Of a stretch of DNA of 44,556 bases, positions 6,955 to 15,646 are shown piece by piece. Position numbers and translations under genes: made by a program. The notes under the pieces are model-generated. The model did no database searches and had not been told where the DNA came from. It was given only the letters and a program-made list of their open reading frames with translations. The first letter of the stretch is position 1, and each line of letters starts with the position of its first letter. The DNA comes from an uncultured Neglectibacter sp. Its GTDB lineage: Bacteria; Bacillota; Clostridia; Oscillospirales; Acutalibacteraceae. Where the stretch lies: NCBI GenBank assembly GCA_904419785.1, contig CAJFSY010000015.1, positions 1-44,556 of the forward strand, read 5' to 3'.

Positions 6955-7878
6955 TTACCGTGCGCACACTTTCATTTCAACTTCCTCTTTCGAGGGGATG
7001 GACGTCTGTGCGCCAGGACGGGATACTACAATATCAGAGACACGGGAAGCAAATTCCGCCGCCTCTGCCAGATCCTGCCCTTGGGAAATGGCTACTGCCA
7101 ATGCCGCCACATAACTGTCTCCCGCAGCGGTAGTATCCACAACTTGAACCGTGGAATCCGCTTCCAGCCGCACTTCGGTGCCGTCTTCCCGCAAGAGATA
7201 AGACCCGGCCCCACCCAAAGTTACCAGCACATTTTTCACGCCTTTGCGCTGAAGGCTCAAGGCGTCCTGTTGAAGCGACTGGGGGTCATAGGGATGTCCC
7301 ATTAAAATAGAAAGCTCTGTTTCATTGGGCTTGATGAGATACAAGCACCGCAGCAGTTCCTCGGGCAGACCTTCCACCGCTGGGGCAGGGTCCAAGATCA
7401 CCTGTTTTCCCAAGCGATAAGCCTCCTTGGCCGCATAGATCACAGTCTCCAAAGGAACCTCTAGTTGAAGCACCAGGATATCGCATTCTTCCAGCAAGTG
7501 ATGCTGTTCTTTTACATAGTCTGGAGTCACTTGAGCATTGGCTCCTTGAAGCACTAAAATGGAGTTGTCACCGTTGGGAAGCACGCTGATCACAGCCATT
7601 CCGGTAGGCGAATCACCCGCTTTGCGGATAGCGGAAATATCTACCCCCACAGAACCAAGGCTCTCACAGAGCCGTTCCCCGTGAAGGTCGGCTCCTACAG
7701 CGCCCAGCATGGATACTTCCCCGCCCAGTTTGCCCATTGCATAGGCCTGGTTAGCGCCTTTACCGCCGGGCACAAGCCGCAGGTTCTTTGCCAAAATGGT
7801 CTCTCCTACAGCCAGTGGGTGAGGCAGGTCTGTGACAAAGTCCATGTTCATACTGCCGATTACCAAAAGCTTTTTCAT
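6955..7878 (-). CDS. rbsK: Ribokinase (PfkB family)
   Basis: A 307-residue PfkB-family sugar kinase of normal ribokinase length. It starts MKKLLVIGSMNMDFV, has the sugar-binding PGGKGANQA motif (about residues 37-45), the ATP-site region VTLGGAG and the C-terminal catalytic and anion-hole signature DTTAAGDSYVAALA, where the usual DTTGAGD has A for the first G while the catalytic Asp is kept. It would phosphorylate ribose (or a related pentose or nucleoside) at O5. ATG 7878 overlaps the upstream ADP-ribosylglycohydrolase stop (ATGA), so both are made from one message; the pairing suggests that a hydrolase releases a ribosyl unit which this kinase traps. Last gene of the operon, followed by a terminator. 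A second kinase of this family is fused to the operon's regulator. Confidence 0.9.
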   Translation of the reverse strand: MKKLLVIGSMNMDFVTDLPHPLAVGETILAKNLRLVPGGKGANQAYAMGKLGGEVSMLGAVGADLHGERLCESLGSVGVDISAIRKAGDSPTGMAVISVLPNGDNSILVLQGANAQVTPDYVKEQHHLLEECDILVLQLEVPLETVIYAAKEAYRLGKQVILDPAPAVEGLPEELLRCLYLIKPNETELSILMGHPYDPQSLQQDALSLQRKGVKNVLVTLGGAGSYLLREDGTEVRLEADSTVQVVDTTAAGDSYVAALAVAISQGQDLAEAAEFASRVSDIVVSRPGAQTSIPSKEEVEMKVCAR

Positions 7879-10001
7879 ACCGTTTCCAGACTCCTTACTT
7901 CCCAGTCACGAACCAGGCAATGGCTCCCCTTCTGAACAGCCAGGCCAACGCAGCCCTGATTCAGCGGCTCATTGTCCTCCCAATCCAAAAGGACTTCTCC
8001 GTCGATGGAAAGCTGGATTTTCCCGCCGTTGACCGCCAGGCTCAAGCGGTACTCCTTGCCGGTCTGCCAGGGGAATTCTTTTTCTACCAAAGTAGTGTAG
8101 CCATTCTGGTTTTTAAGCAGCGCTACCTTGCCCTCACCATTGAAGCCAGCGGCATAGCACCGCATAGCGCCTTGCACCCGGGCCTGAATCAAATGGACTT
8201 GACCGGTCACAGGCTGGAGCGTGCAGGAAAGGGCATAATTTTTCCACAAATGATGGCCAGTGTACATCTCGCCGAAATCAGCGCAGGACAGGCTCAGATA
8301 AGGCCCATCCAGATAAGTATGGCCTTTCAAACGCGCGAACTGGGGCACTTCTTGATGGATACCATTCCAATAATCCAAATCCACTTTGGAGAAATCCAGG
8401 CGGTAATCCGGTTCGCCTTCCACATACAGATCGTCCAAATAAGCCACCAGATCCCCTTGGGCAAATCCCACGGCTTTCCCGCAAAGGATCACGCCCACTT
8501 CTTGGATATACCCTTCCTGATTCCCAGGGATGGACAGGGAAAGCTCATGCCACGCGCTATCGGCCTCCACTTTCTCGCCGCGGATCATCTCTCCGGTGGC
8601 GCCGTTTTTGGCGTAGATCTGCACGGCAACATCCATGCCTTTGCAAGGCAGAGGCATCACGCTCAGGTGGACTGTCTGGCCGGGATACACCAAAGGCGCG
8701 AAGAAAGGATCGTACCGGGAATCGCTGAAATCTTCAGGGCCGTAATAAGTCTGCTTGTAGAAGCAGCATTCTTCCCCGGATTCAGACCCAGAAGCGGTCA
8801 GCTTTAACGAGCGGCGCCCTGTGTGTGCCTGCTCATCTGTGTTGCGGATATGGCACAATGCCTGGCCGCGGCTGCGGATGGCATGGGTGCTGCCGGGATA
8901 CTCGAAATGGCAGCTTTCCAACTGCTCGCCCAACAGTTTATCCCAAGGCGCACAGGGAGTCTCCCCTGCCAGAAGGTAAGCCATTTTCGCGAAATAGCTG
9001 GCGCCATAAGGCACGTCCATAGCGTTTAAGGAAGGAACTACGCTGGAACAAGCCATAAAATCGTTGATGGGCTTGCGCCACTTGTCGTAATCGATCCCAT
9101 CCAGGCCGCAATGCACGCCCATGATGCAGCCCACATTGCCCACATTGCAGTCTGTATCCCAGCCGCACATATTGCAGATGCAGAGCGTCCGGGTAAAATC
9201 GCCTCCGCCGTAAAGCATAGAGAGAACCATCACCGCGGCGTTGGGGATGATATGGCAGTTTCCAGGATATTTGTCATAGCCGAAATTCTCATAGATATAC
9301 TGGTAGCAGTCCCGCCAATTCTCGGGGTGCTCTTTATAATACTCCGTCACAGCGCGGACAACCCGGGCATATTCGCAGTCCTGAGGGATGTAATCCAGCG
9401 CCTTTTCCAGCACTTTTTCCAAATCAGGCTCCACAAACGCCAAGCTGATGGCGCAGGCAATGTACACGCCGCCCCACACGCCATTGCCGCCGTGGGTAAC
9501 GCTGGCGGCTTTTTCCGCCAGCTCAGCTGCCTGTTTGGGGTTGCCCGGAGATACCAGGCCCCAGGGGTCGATAAAAATCTGGCCGCCGATCTGTTCCGCC
9601 ATGGTGGAACCATTTTGCTCGATACTGCCGCTGCGAGGCGCGGGAATCCCATTGCGCAGGTTCAAATAAGCCGTGTGCTCGGTGGAAATTCCGTAGCCGC
9701 CCCACCAGAAGAAACCGTGCTCAAAGGGAGCGTAGTTGAGCAGCGCTTCCGCTACATCCTGGGCAGAGAAAGACTTCAGATCCTTGCAATCCTCCAAAGC
9801 GCGGATAAAGAACAACGGGCCGTTGCTGTCGTCATCAGCGGCGAAATTCTTATACTGAGCGGGATAATCCCACAGTTCTCCGAATACCCGTTGAATTTTG
9901 TCGTAAGTCCAGCCTTCCACAGCCGCGCCCAGACGAATGCCAATGACTTTTCCCATCCATCCGGCATAAACTTGTTCCATATAATTTTCAGGAAGTTTCA
10001 T
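7875..10001 (-). CDS. ADP-ribosylglycohydrolase-family protein with C-terminal sugar-binding-like domains
   Basis: A 708-residue protein. Residues 1 to about 370 are an ADP-ribosylglycohydrolase (ARH/DraG) fold: GWMGKVIGIRLGAAVEG at the N-terminus, the first metal site FAADDDSNG (about 53-61), a THGGNGVWGG loop and the second metal motif GWDTDCNVGNVG. These Asp residues bind the two Mg ions. The remaining 300 residues contain beta-rich segments (TGRRSLKLTASGS; SLAVNGGKIQLSIDGEVLLDWED) like a laminin-G/concanavalin-type module of glycoside hydrolases. Together they suggest an enzyme splitting an N- or O-ribosyl bond in a small glycoside rather than in a modified protein. There is no signal peptide, so it is cytoplasmic and would act on an imported substrate. 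Start ATG 10001 with AAAGGAGA; ABC permease genes precede and a ribokinase follows with a 4-bp overlap. The true substrate is unknown. Confidence 0.85.
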   Translation of the reverse strand: MKLPENYMEQVYAGWMGKVIGIRLGAAVEGWTYDKIQRVFGELWDYPAQYKNFAADDDSNGPLFFIRALEDCKDLKSFSAQDVAEALLNYAPFEHGFFWWGGYGISTEHTAYLNLRNGIPAPRSGSIEQNGSTMAEQIGGQIFIDPWGLVSPGNPKQAAELAEKAASVTHGGNGVWGGVYIACAISLAFVEPDLEKVLEKALDYIPQDCEYARVVRAVTEYYKEHPENWRDCYQYIYENFGYDKYPGNCHIIPNAAVMVLSMLYGGGDFTRTLCICNMCGWDTDCNVGNVGCIMGVHCGLDGIDYDKWRKPINDFMACSSVVPSLNAMDVPYGASYFAKMAYLLAGETPCAPWDKLLGEQLESCHFEYPGSTHAIRSRGQALCHIRNTDEQAHTGRRSLKLTASGSESGEECCFYKQTYYGPEDFSDSRYDPFFAPLVYPGQTVHLSVMPLPCKGMDVAVQIYAKNGATGEMIRGEKVEADSAWHELSLSIPGNQEGYIQEVGVILCGKAVGFAQGDLVAYLDDLYVEGEPDYRLDFSKVDLDYWNGIHQEVPQFARLKGHTYLDGPYLSLSCADFGEMYTGHHLWKNYALSCTLQPVTGQVHLIQARVQGAMRCYAAGFNGEGKVALLKNQNGYTTLVEKEFPWQTGKEYRLSLAVNGGKIQLSIDGEVLLDWEDNEPLNQGCVGLAVQKGSHCLVRDWEVRSLETV

Positions 10002-10037
10002 TTGATATCTCTCCTTTCTGAAGCGTTTGAAAACAAA

Positions 10038-10895
10038 TTAATCTTTAATACCGCTCATCACGATACCTTGTACGAAATACTTTTGAGCGAACATATACAC
10101 TACCAAAATGGGCAGCATGGAGATCAGCGCCCCAGCCATCATCTGGTTCCATTGGGTCACATAGGTACCCTGGAACTTGGCCAGTCCCATGGAAAGCGTC
10201 CAGTTTTCCTGGTTATTCAGGAAGATTAACGGACGCAGGAAGTCGTTCCAGGTATTCATAAAGGTGAAGATCACCAATGTCATCAAAGCAGGCTTGGAGT
10301 TTTTCAAAATAACCTCCCAGAAAATCCTGGGATAGCTGCATCCATCGATCATCGCTGCCTCTTCCAGCTCCCTGGGCAAAGTCAAGAAGAACTGCCGCAA
10401 AAGGAACGTGCCAAACGCGTTGAAAATTCCAATGATGATCAATGACCAGATATTATCGATCAAACCCAGCACCTTGATGATCTGGAACTGAGGGATCATA
10501 ACTACCTGGAAGGGGATCATCATGGTTCCCAAATAAACCACGAACAGCGCATTTCTGCCTTTGAACTTCAACCGGGCAAAGGCATAGGCAGCCATAGAGC
10601 AGGTGATCAATTGTCCCAAAATCGTGAATACCGTAATGACGATCGTGTTGATGAAGTAGGTTCCCCAAGGAGCCTGCTCAAACATATAAACATAGTTTTC
10701 CCATGCGATATGTTTTGGAATCCATACAGGAGGTGCCATAAACAGTTCGTCTATATCTTTCAACGAACAAGAGATCATCCACAAAAAGGGCACCAGCATG
10801 GTGATGGAGCATAAAATCAAAATTGTGTGAACAAGCACTCGGAAAAATATCTTTTTTCCCCGGCCTTTCCGCTTTTGTACCATGGTTCTTTCCAT
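10038..10895 (-). CDS. Carbohydrate ABC transporter permease (MalG type, CUT1)
   Basis: A 285-residue inner-membrane permease with six predicted helices. The EAA loop, EEAAMIDGCSYPRIFWEVILK, contacts the ATPase subunit, and the C-terminal GIVMSGIKD end is typical of MalG-like subunits. Start ATG 10895 is preferred because AGGAGG lies 8 nt upstream; GTG 10904 is in frame but overlaps that site. The gene starts 12 bp after the first permease gene. No ATPase gene is in the operon, so the importer must borrow a shared MsmX-like ATPase, as is usual for CUT1 systems in Firmicutes. Confidence 0.9.
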   Translation of the reverse strand: MERTMVQKRKGRGKKIFFRVLVHTILILCSITMLVPFLWMISCSLKDIDELFMAPPVWIPKHIAWENYVYMFEQAPWGTYFINTIVITVFTILGQLITCSMAAYAFARLKFKGRNALFVVYLGTMMIPFQVVMIPQFQIIKVLGLIDNIWSLIIIGIFNAFGTFLLRQFFLTLPRELEEAAMIDGCSYPRIFWEVILKNSKPALMTLVIFTFMNTWNDFLRPLIFLNNQENWTLSMGLAKFQGTYVTQWNQMMAGALISMLPILVVYMFAQKYFVQGIVMSGIKD

Positions 10896-10907
10896 TGTCT
10901 CCACCTC

Positions 10908-11807
10908 CTACGCGTTATCCCGTTCGCTCATTTTAAGCTGGATGATACTGGCCACGAAAATAATGATAAACAGAATATATGCCATGGCGGAAGCGTATCC
11001 CTGCTTGAAATATTGGAAAGCGTTCATGTAGATCAAATAACTCACCACTTGAGTTGCCGTTCCAGGGCCGCCTTTGGTCATGATATAGATCTGGTCGAAA
11101 GCCTGGAAGGAATTGATCATGCTGATGATGGTGACAAACATGATGGTGGGCTTGAGCATGGGCAGAGTGATGTGGAAGAATTTCTGCACCACGTTGGCCC
11201 CGTCGATATCCGCCGCTTCATACACAGCGGGAGAAACACCCTGCACACCAGCCAAAAGGATGACCGAGTTAAAGCCCAAACTTTTCCAAATGCTCATAAT
11301 GATAACGGAAGGCATAGCCCAAGCACTGCTGGTCAGCCAGGGCGGCTGGGGCAGGCCCAAAGACGCCAAAGCGGAATTGATCAGACCGAAGTCCTCATTA
11401 TACAGCCACTGCCATACCATGGCGATAGACGTATAAGACACGATAACCGGGATGAAAAACGCGGATTTATAAGCGTTCAATCCCCGAATCTTCTGGTTCA
11501 GCAGCACAGCCACAATAATGGAGAGCAGAACCCCCACAGGAACGGTACCGATGGTAAAATAAATTGTATGCCAAAGAGCGCTGCCGAAGTCGCCGTTGGT
11601 AAACAAATCGATATAGTTTTGCAAACCTACAAACTTTGGAGGCGTTACGCCATCGTAGTTTGTAAAGCTATAGTACAAAGACATGACTACCGGAAAAATA
11701 GTAAACACTAAAAAGCCAATAATCACAGGCAGCAGAAACAAGTATCCCCAAAAAGTCTCATTGGCGTTTAGGGGCTTTTTCTTTTTTGCGGTATTTTTCT
11801 CCGCCAT
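10908..11807 (-). CDS. Carbohydrate ABC transporter permease (MalF/UgpA type, CUT1)
   Basis: A 299-residue permease. After a basic cytoplasmic N-terminus (KNTAKKKKPLNANETFWG) come six hydrophobic segments beginning YLFLLPVIIGFLVFTIFPVV. The EAA loop reads YEAADIDGANVVQKFFHITLPMLKPT. ATG 11807 is chosen since GAGGTGA precedes it; the frame is open upstream to 11846 without a binding site. It pairs with the MalG-type subunit just downstream. A strong hairpin separates it from the binding-protein gene, which would let the cell make more binding protein than membrane subunits. Confidence 0.9.
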   Translation of the reverse strand: MAEKNTAKKKKPLNANETFWGYLFLLPVIIGFLVFTIFPVVMSLYYSFTNYDGVTPPKFVGLQNYIDLFTNGDFGSALWHTIYFTIGTVPVGVLLSIIVAVLLNQKIRGLNAYKSAFFIPVIVSYTSIAMVWQWLYNEDFGLINSALASLGLPQPPWLTSSAWAMPSVIIMSIWKSLGFNSVILLAGVQGVSPAVYEAADIDGANVVQKFFHITLPMLKPTIMFVTIISMINSFQAFDQIYIMTKGGPGTATQVVSYLIYMNAFQYFKQGYASAMAYILFIIIFVASIIQLKMSERDNA

Positions 11808-11867
11808 AGCTTCATTCACCTCAATTACAAAAATAGTGGAAAACACAGCCGGCCAGGTTTTATATAG

Positions 11868-11904
11868 AAAAAGGAACTTTTATGTGTATGATAAAAGTTC
11901 CTTT
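11868..11904 (-). terminator. Intercistronic hairpin between binding-protein and permease genes
   Basis: AAAGGAACTTTTA (11870-11882) and TAAAAGTTCCTTT (11892-11904) form a perfect 13-bp stem with a 9-nt loop, followed on the minus strand by TTTTTC. In ABC operons such a hairpin after the binding-protein gene acts as a partial terminator or mRNA stabiliser. Confidence 0.75.
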
Positions 11905-11931
11905 CTCTTCGTTCTATACAATCGCCAAACT

Positions 11932-13263
11932 TTATCCGGCCAGAATCGCGTTGATCTCAGTGATCAGCGCCTGCTGAGTCTCTTCGGGAGTGCTTTCGCC
12001 GATAAGCATCTTATCAACCACTTCCTGCAATTTGGTGTTAACCTCAGTGCGGTAAATGGACAATTGGTCAGTCATATCAACGTCCGGAACGGAATCCACA
12101 AAAGCTTGTACATTCTCAGGGAATTTGGAATCCAAAACGATCTGGTTCGCGGCTTCATCGGTGCTGCCGGGCAAAGCCATGTTGCTCTCAGCCACGATGC
12201 GCATGCCCTCGGGCCCAACCAGGAATTTCAGCAAGTCCCAAGCAGCGTCGGGATTCTTGGAAGTGCTGGAAATGCCCCAGTTCAAGATACCGGCTTTGGT
12301 CTTCTGATTTTTGTCCATAGGCATACGAACAACATCCCATTCAAAGGGCAGGGGGTCTGCTTTATAAGTGGGCAGCTGCCACAGGCCGGCAGATTCCATA
12401 GCCACTGTCTGGTTGCGGAACATAGCGTCGGCGCCCTTTCCCATAGCGGTTAATGCGGCAGGGTTGGGAGAAAGCTGATCTACAACCACCAGGTCATACA
12501 GGAACTGCAAAGCTTCCAGGGCCTCGGGAGTATCCAGGCCTTTTACCTCGGTGCCGCTGATATCATATTCCACACCTGCGCGGGAGAACCAGCCCAAAAC
12601 CTGGTCAGCCCAAGCGCCGGGATGACGGTAACCATACACTTTCTTCTCGGGGTCGGTCAGGGCTTTTGCAGCAGCATAGAAATCGTCGATAGTCCAATCA
12701 TCAGTGGGCAGCTCCACGCCGGCCGCTTTGAACATATCCTTGTTGTAATAGATCACAAAAGGAGATACTTCCTGAGGCAGAGCATACAATTTGTCTTCAT
12801 AGCGCAAAGGAGTCAGCAAAGAATCAGGATATTGACTCAGGTCAAAATCCGCATCGTTGGCGATATAATCGTCCAAGCTCAGCAGCACATTGCGGTAAGC
12901 CAAGGAATAGCACCATTCGTTGATATAGATGATATCAGGTGCTGTACCGGAACTGACCAGAGTCATCAGTTTCTGGAAACGCTCGGCGCCAATATCGATG
13001 GGCTCAATGGTAACATTGGGATGTTCTTCAGTATAGAGATCGAACTTTTGCTGATGGATCTCCATTTCCTGGGCGCTGCCGCTAACAGCGACCTGGATGG
13101 TAACGGGTTCCCCGTCGTTACCAGTAGAAGCAGTGTCAGAAGTTCCTTCTGTTCCCGAAGTTTTGTCCCCGCCACCGCTCTGCTGGTTTCCGTTGCCGGA
13201 ACAACCAACCAGCATCGTCGACAGCAACGCAACTGCTAAAAACATTGCTAAAAATCTTTTCAT
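11932..13263 (-). CDS. Extracellular solute-binding lipoprotein of a CUT1 sugar importer
   Basis: A 443-residue lipoprotein. The start ATG 13263 (MKRFLAMFLAVALL) has AGGAGGAAA upstream. The signal peptide ends in the lipobox LVGC (cysteine about residue 21), followed by a Gly/Ser/Thr-rich linker. The mature part is a MalE-like family 1 binding protein: VTIQVAVSGSAQEMEIHQQKF, TAPDIIYINEWCYSLAY, YALPQEVSPFVIYYNKDMFKAAGVELP, ending WDLLKFLVGPEGMRIV. It captures the sugar or glycoside outside the membrane and delivers it to the two permeases. It lies 32 bp after the regulator-kinase gene with no promoter between them. The ligand is unknown; neighbours suggest a ribose-containing glycoside. Confidence 0.92.
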   Translation of the reverse strand: MKRFLAMFLAVALLSTMLVGCSGNGNQQSGGGDKTSGTEGTSDTASTGNDGEPVTIQVAVSGSAQEMEIHQQKFDLYTEEHPNVTIEPIDIGAERFQKLMTLVSSGTAPDIIYINEWCYSLAYRNVLLSLDDYIANDADFDLSQYPDSLLTPLRYEDKLYALPQEVSPFVIYYNKDMFKAAGVELPTDDWTIDDFYAAAKALTDPEKKVYGYRHPGAWADQVLGWFSRAGVEYDISGTEVKGLDTPEALEALQFLYDLVVVDQLSPNPAALTAMGKGADAMFRNQTVAMESAGLWQLPTYKADPLPFEWDVVRMPMDKNQKTKAGILNWGISSTSKNPDAAWDLLKFLVGPEGMRIVAESNMALPGSTDEAANQIVLDSKFPENVQAFVDSVPDVDMTDQLSIYRTEVNTKLQEVVDKMLIGESTPEETQQALITEINAILAG

Positions 13264-13295
13264 GACTGTTTTCCTCCTGAAATGATAATACAGTA

Positions 13296-15170
13296 TTATT
13301 TCCGCGCAGAGCATAAAAACTCTAACGTATCCCGGTCGATCATCGCATCGGTCACTCCCCACTTTGTGGTGGAGAATCCCGCCGCAATCGTAGCCCTTCG
13401 GATTGACTCCCGCATATCCAAGCCTTTGGTCAAACAGACTGCCAAAGCCGCTCCGAAAGCATCCGCGGCACCAGTTGTATCAACTGCTTCAAAATCCGCC
13501 GCAGGAAAAAACTCACGGTTTTCCCCGTCTGTCCAATAGCAGCCTTTATAACCCAATGTTATAATCACTTGCTTTGCGCCTTTTTTCAAGAAATAATCCG
13601 CTTGTTCCTCAAAACCCTTTTCTCCAGGACAAAGCAAGGAACTTTCCCGTTCATTGGGCAAGAAAATATCCGTCTTTTGCAAAAGGCTGTCGTCAATCCG
13701 ATCCAAAGCAGCTGGCTTGATGATAATTTTCACCTTCCTCTCCCAAGCCATTTGGGCCGCTGTTTCTATCACATCTAAATCTAACTCTGTAGAAAGCAAA
13801 CAATATTCCGCGCCTTCAAAGGCGCCACCACTGTCACGAATCTCTTCCGAAGTCAACAAATCGTTGGCCCCGTTATATACCATAATGCCGCTTTCACCAT
13901 CTTCTTGAACGCAGATATACGCGTTCCCTGTAGAATCTCGGGATGTGCGGCGCACATATTCCATATTGACTCCGCTTGACTGCAGATGGTCCCATATCTC
14001 GCTACCGGCATAGTCTTTGCCAACCTTGCCAATGAGGGCCACTGAACCTTCCAACTTGGCAATGGCTACCGCTTGGTTGAGCCCTTTCCCACCAGGACAC
14101 AACATCCGCGAATTGGAAATTTCAGTTTGCCCAATGCGGGGGAACCTGCCTAAAGCCAAGGTGGTATCCATATTGATGGTACCGACCACAACCAGTTTCT
14201 GGCCCCGCTCATTAGAAGGAAGCTCCAAGCTTCCTCCTGTTTCCAACCGAAAAGCCGGCGCCTGCCACGGAGACAGCACGGCAGAGGAATCCTCAATCCG
14301 CTGAATCACCCGCTGGCAAGCCTGCTGAGCCAATTCCTCAAAAGGAAGAGGAATTGTGGCGAGCTTTGGAAGGAACCCACTGGCGTTCCCTTCTCCCAAA
14401 CTGAGCAGCGATAAATATTTCGGGATCTTTCTGTTTTTCCGAAAAGCCTCTTGATACATTTTCGAAGCGAGGTCGATATCATAGCAAAGAGCCGCGGTAT
14501 TTTCAAACAACATTTTTGTCGTGATCCCCGCTGCGTCATACCTGCATATCTGGTTTGCCGCAAAAGGCAGATGGTGCTGGGCCAAACTTTTTTGAAACCC
14601 TTCCACGAATAGATTCTCGCTGTCAGAATTGCCGTGGACTACACAAAATATCCTGCGGTGCTTTCGCCGTATAAGGACTTCCGTGGCCTCTCGCCCCAAC
14701 TGCTCAAAATCGATACCTGGCATTGAGGGCGAAAGCCGTTTGTTAAATTCCAGCGTACAGCAAGGTATACCGTCAAAATACTTTTCCCCATCTTGAGCGG
14801 AGCCCGGCACCCGGCAAAACACCATGCCGTCCAGCGGGTAACCTTTTAATATATCCAGGCACGCCTGCTCTTCCTCCACATTTTCAGCGAAACGGGCGAT
14901 CACAGAATACCCCGCCTGGGAGGCTGTTTTCATCAAGGCTTCCAAAAAAAGGTCCATGCCCGGCCGTTTGCAGAGAACCGCTCCCAGCAGGAACGAATGG
15001 GGCCTCATGGGAAAACGGCTGCCTGAATAAGCCTGATAATGGTTCTCTTTCATCACCGACAGGACTTTTTGCCTTGTCTCCTCACTAATGGCCTGGTCTT
15101 TTTTATTGAGAACCTTTGACACCGTGGAAATGGAAACACCGGCCAGCTTCGCGATTTCACGAATATTCAC
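13296..15170 (-). CDS. LacI-family repressor fused to a ribokinase-like PfkB kinase
   Basis: A 624-residue two-part protein. Residues 1-55 are a LacI HTH and hinge (MNIREIAKLAGVSISTVSKVLN; EETRQKVLSVMKENHY). Residues about 60-320 are the periplasmic-binding-protein-like sensor (FLLGAVLCKRPGMDLF; PLDGMVFCRVPGS; IPLPFEELAQQACQRVIQRI). From about residue 328 a complete PfkB kinase follows: LVVVGTINMDTTLALG, CPGGKGLNQAVAIAKL, VIITLGYKGCYW and DTTGAADAFGAALAVCL, with the catalytic Asp kept and G to A in the usual DTTGAGD. The frame is continuous. The start is GTG 15170 with an AAGGGTGA site. As first gene of the catabolic operon it likely represses its own promoter through the palindrome at 15206-15221. 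The fusion could let one protein both sense and phosphorylate the sugar. Confidence 0.9.
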   Translation of the reverse strand: MNIREIAKLAGVSISTVSKVLNKKDQAISEETRQKVLSVMKENHYQAYSGSRFPMRPHSFLLGAVLCKRPGMDLFLEALMKTASQAGYSVIARFAENVEEEQACLDILKGYPLDGMVFCRVPGSAQDGEKYFDGIPCCTLEFNKRLSPSMPGIDFEQLGREATEVLIRRKHRRIFCVVHGNSDSENLFVEGFQKSLAQHHLPFAANQICRYDAAGITTKMLFENTAALCYDIDLASKMYQEAFRKNRKIPKYLSLLSLGEGNASGFLPKLATIPLPFEELAQQACQRVIQRIEDSSAVLSPWQAPAFRLETGGSLELPSNERGQKLVVVGTINMDTTLALGRFPRIGQTEISNSRMLCPGGKGLNQAVAIAKLEGSVALIGKVGKDYAGSEIWDHLQSSGVNMEYVRRTSRDSTGNAYICVQEDGESGIMVYNGANDLLTSEEIRDSGGAFEGAEYCLLSTELDLDVIETAAQMAWERKVKIIIKPAALDRIDDSLLQKTDIFLPNERESSLLCPGEKGFEEQADYFLKKGAKQVIITLGYKGCYWTDGENREFFPAADFEAVDTTGAADAFGAALAVCLTKGLDMRESIRRATIAAGFSTTKWGVTDAMIDRDTLEFLCSARK

Positions 15171-15205
15171 GGCCCGATCACCCTTCCACTGAAGAATTTC
15201 GATTC

Positions 15206-15221
15206 AGGAAACATTTTTCCT
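15206..15221. promoter_or_regulatory. Putative LacI-type operator
   Basis: AGGAAA-CATT-TTTCCT is a perfect 6-bp inverted repeat with a 4-bp centre. It lies about 20 bp downstream of the -10 box and 36 bp upstream of the GTG start of the regulator gene, a normal roadblock position. Confidence 0.6.
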
Positions 15222-15240
15222 AAACTTGTTTCTTGGCTGT

Positions 15241-15269
15241 ATGATATCATGTTCACTGTCAAATGTCAA
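15241..15269 (-). promoter_or_regulatory. Promoter of the element's sugar operon
   Basis: On the minus strand TTGACA (15269-15264) and TATCAT (15246-15241) are separated by 17 bp. It drives regulator-kinase, binding protein, two permeases, glycohydrolase and ribokinase. Confidence 0.8.
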
Positions 15270-15488
15270 GAACACTTTTCACACTTTCTTCATTTTTCCG
15301 TCTCATTTTATACATTTTTTAGTAGCCGTTGGCAAACAAATAATTCCCCCAATCCCATTTAAGCCGCTGTGGTCCAAATCCCTATCCACCGAAATAGTTG
15401 TTCAAAAACATCACAGCCGGAAATCGAAGAATAAACGCTTTCTTTTTTCTATCAGTTTTCATACCGGCAGACTGTTGGTCTGTTTTCA

Positions 15489-15521
15489 AATCCGCTGGGA
15501 ATCCCAGCGGATTTTGTTTTT
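15489..15521 (+). terminator. Terminator or attenuator upstream of the recombinase genes
   Basis: AATCCGCTGGG (15489-15499) and CCCAGCGGATT (15503-15513) form a perfect 11-bp stem with a 3-nt loop, followed by TTGTTTTT. No gene ends just before it on the plus strand, so it may stop read-through towards the recombinase or act as an attenuator. The rest of the 15270-15640 gap holds nothing else recognisable, and no promoter for the recombinase could be assigned. Confidence 0.65.
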
Positions 15522-15646
15522 AACACCAGCGGACGTTTTATGGGGAATACTTCGACTCAACGGGAACCGCTTTTTTCAACACGGAAACGAGGACACGCAG
15601 AAAATCCGCCCTTCCCCCATAGAATTGGAGGAAAGGAGCGAACCCT

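Noticed and set aside
7920-13240. Long plus-strand frames (up to 372 codons) opposite the sugar operon
   Set aside because: They are mirror frames of GC-rich genes on the minus strand; the translations are His/Gln/Arg-rich without domains.
15521-15646. Sigma-E or sigma-K promoter before the recombinase unit
   Set aside because: CATA at 15618 has no AC-type -35 at the right distance and is too close to the start codon. No other match was convincing, so no call is made.
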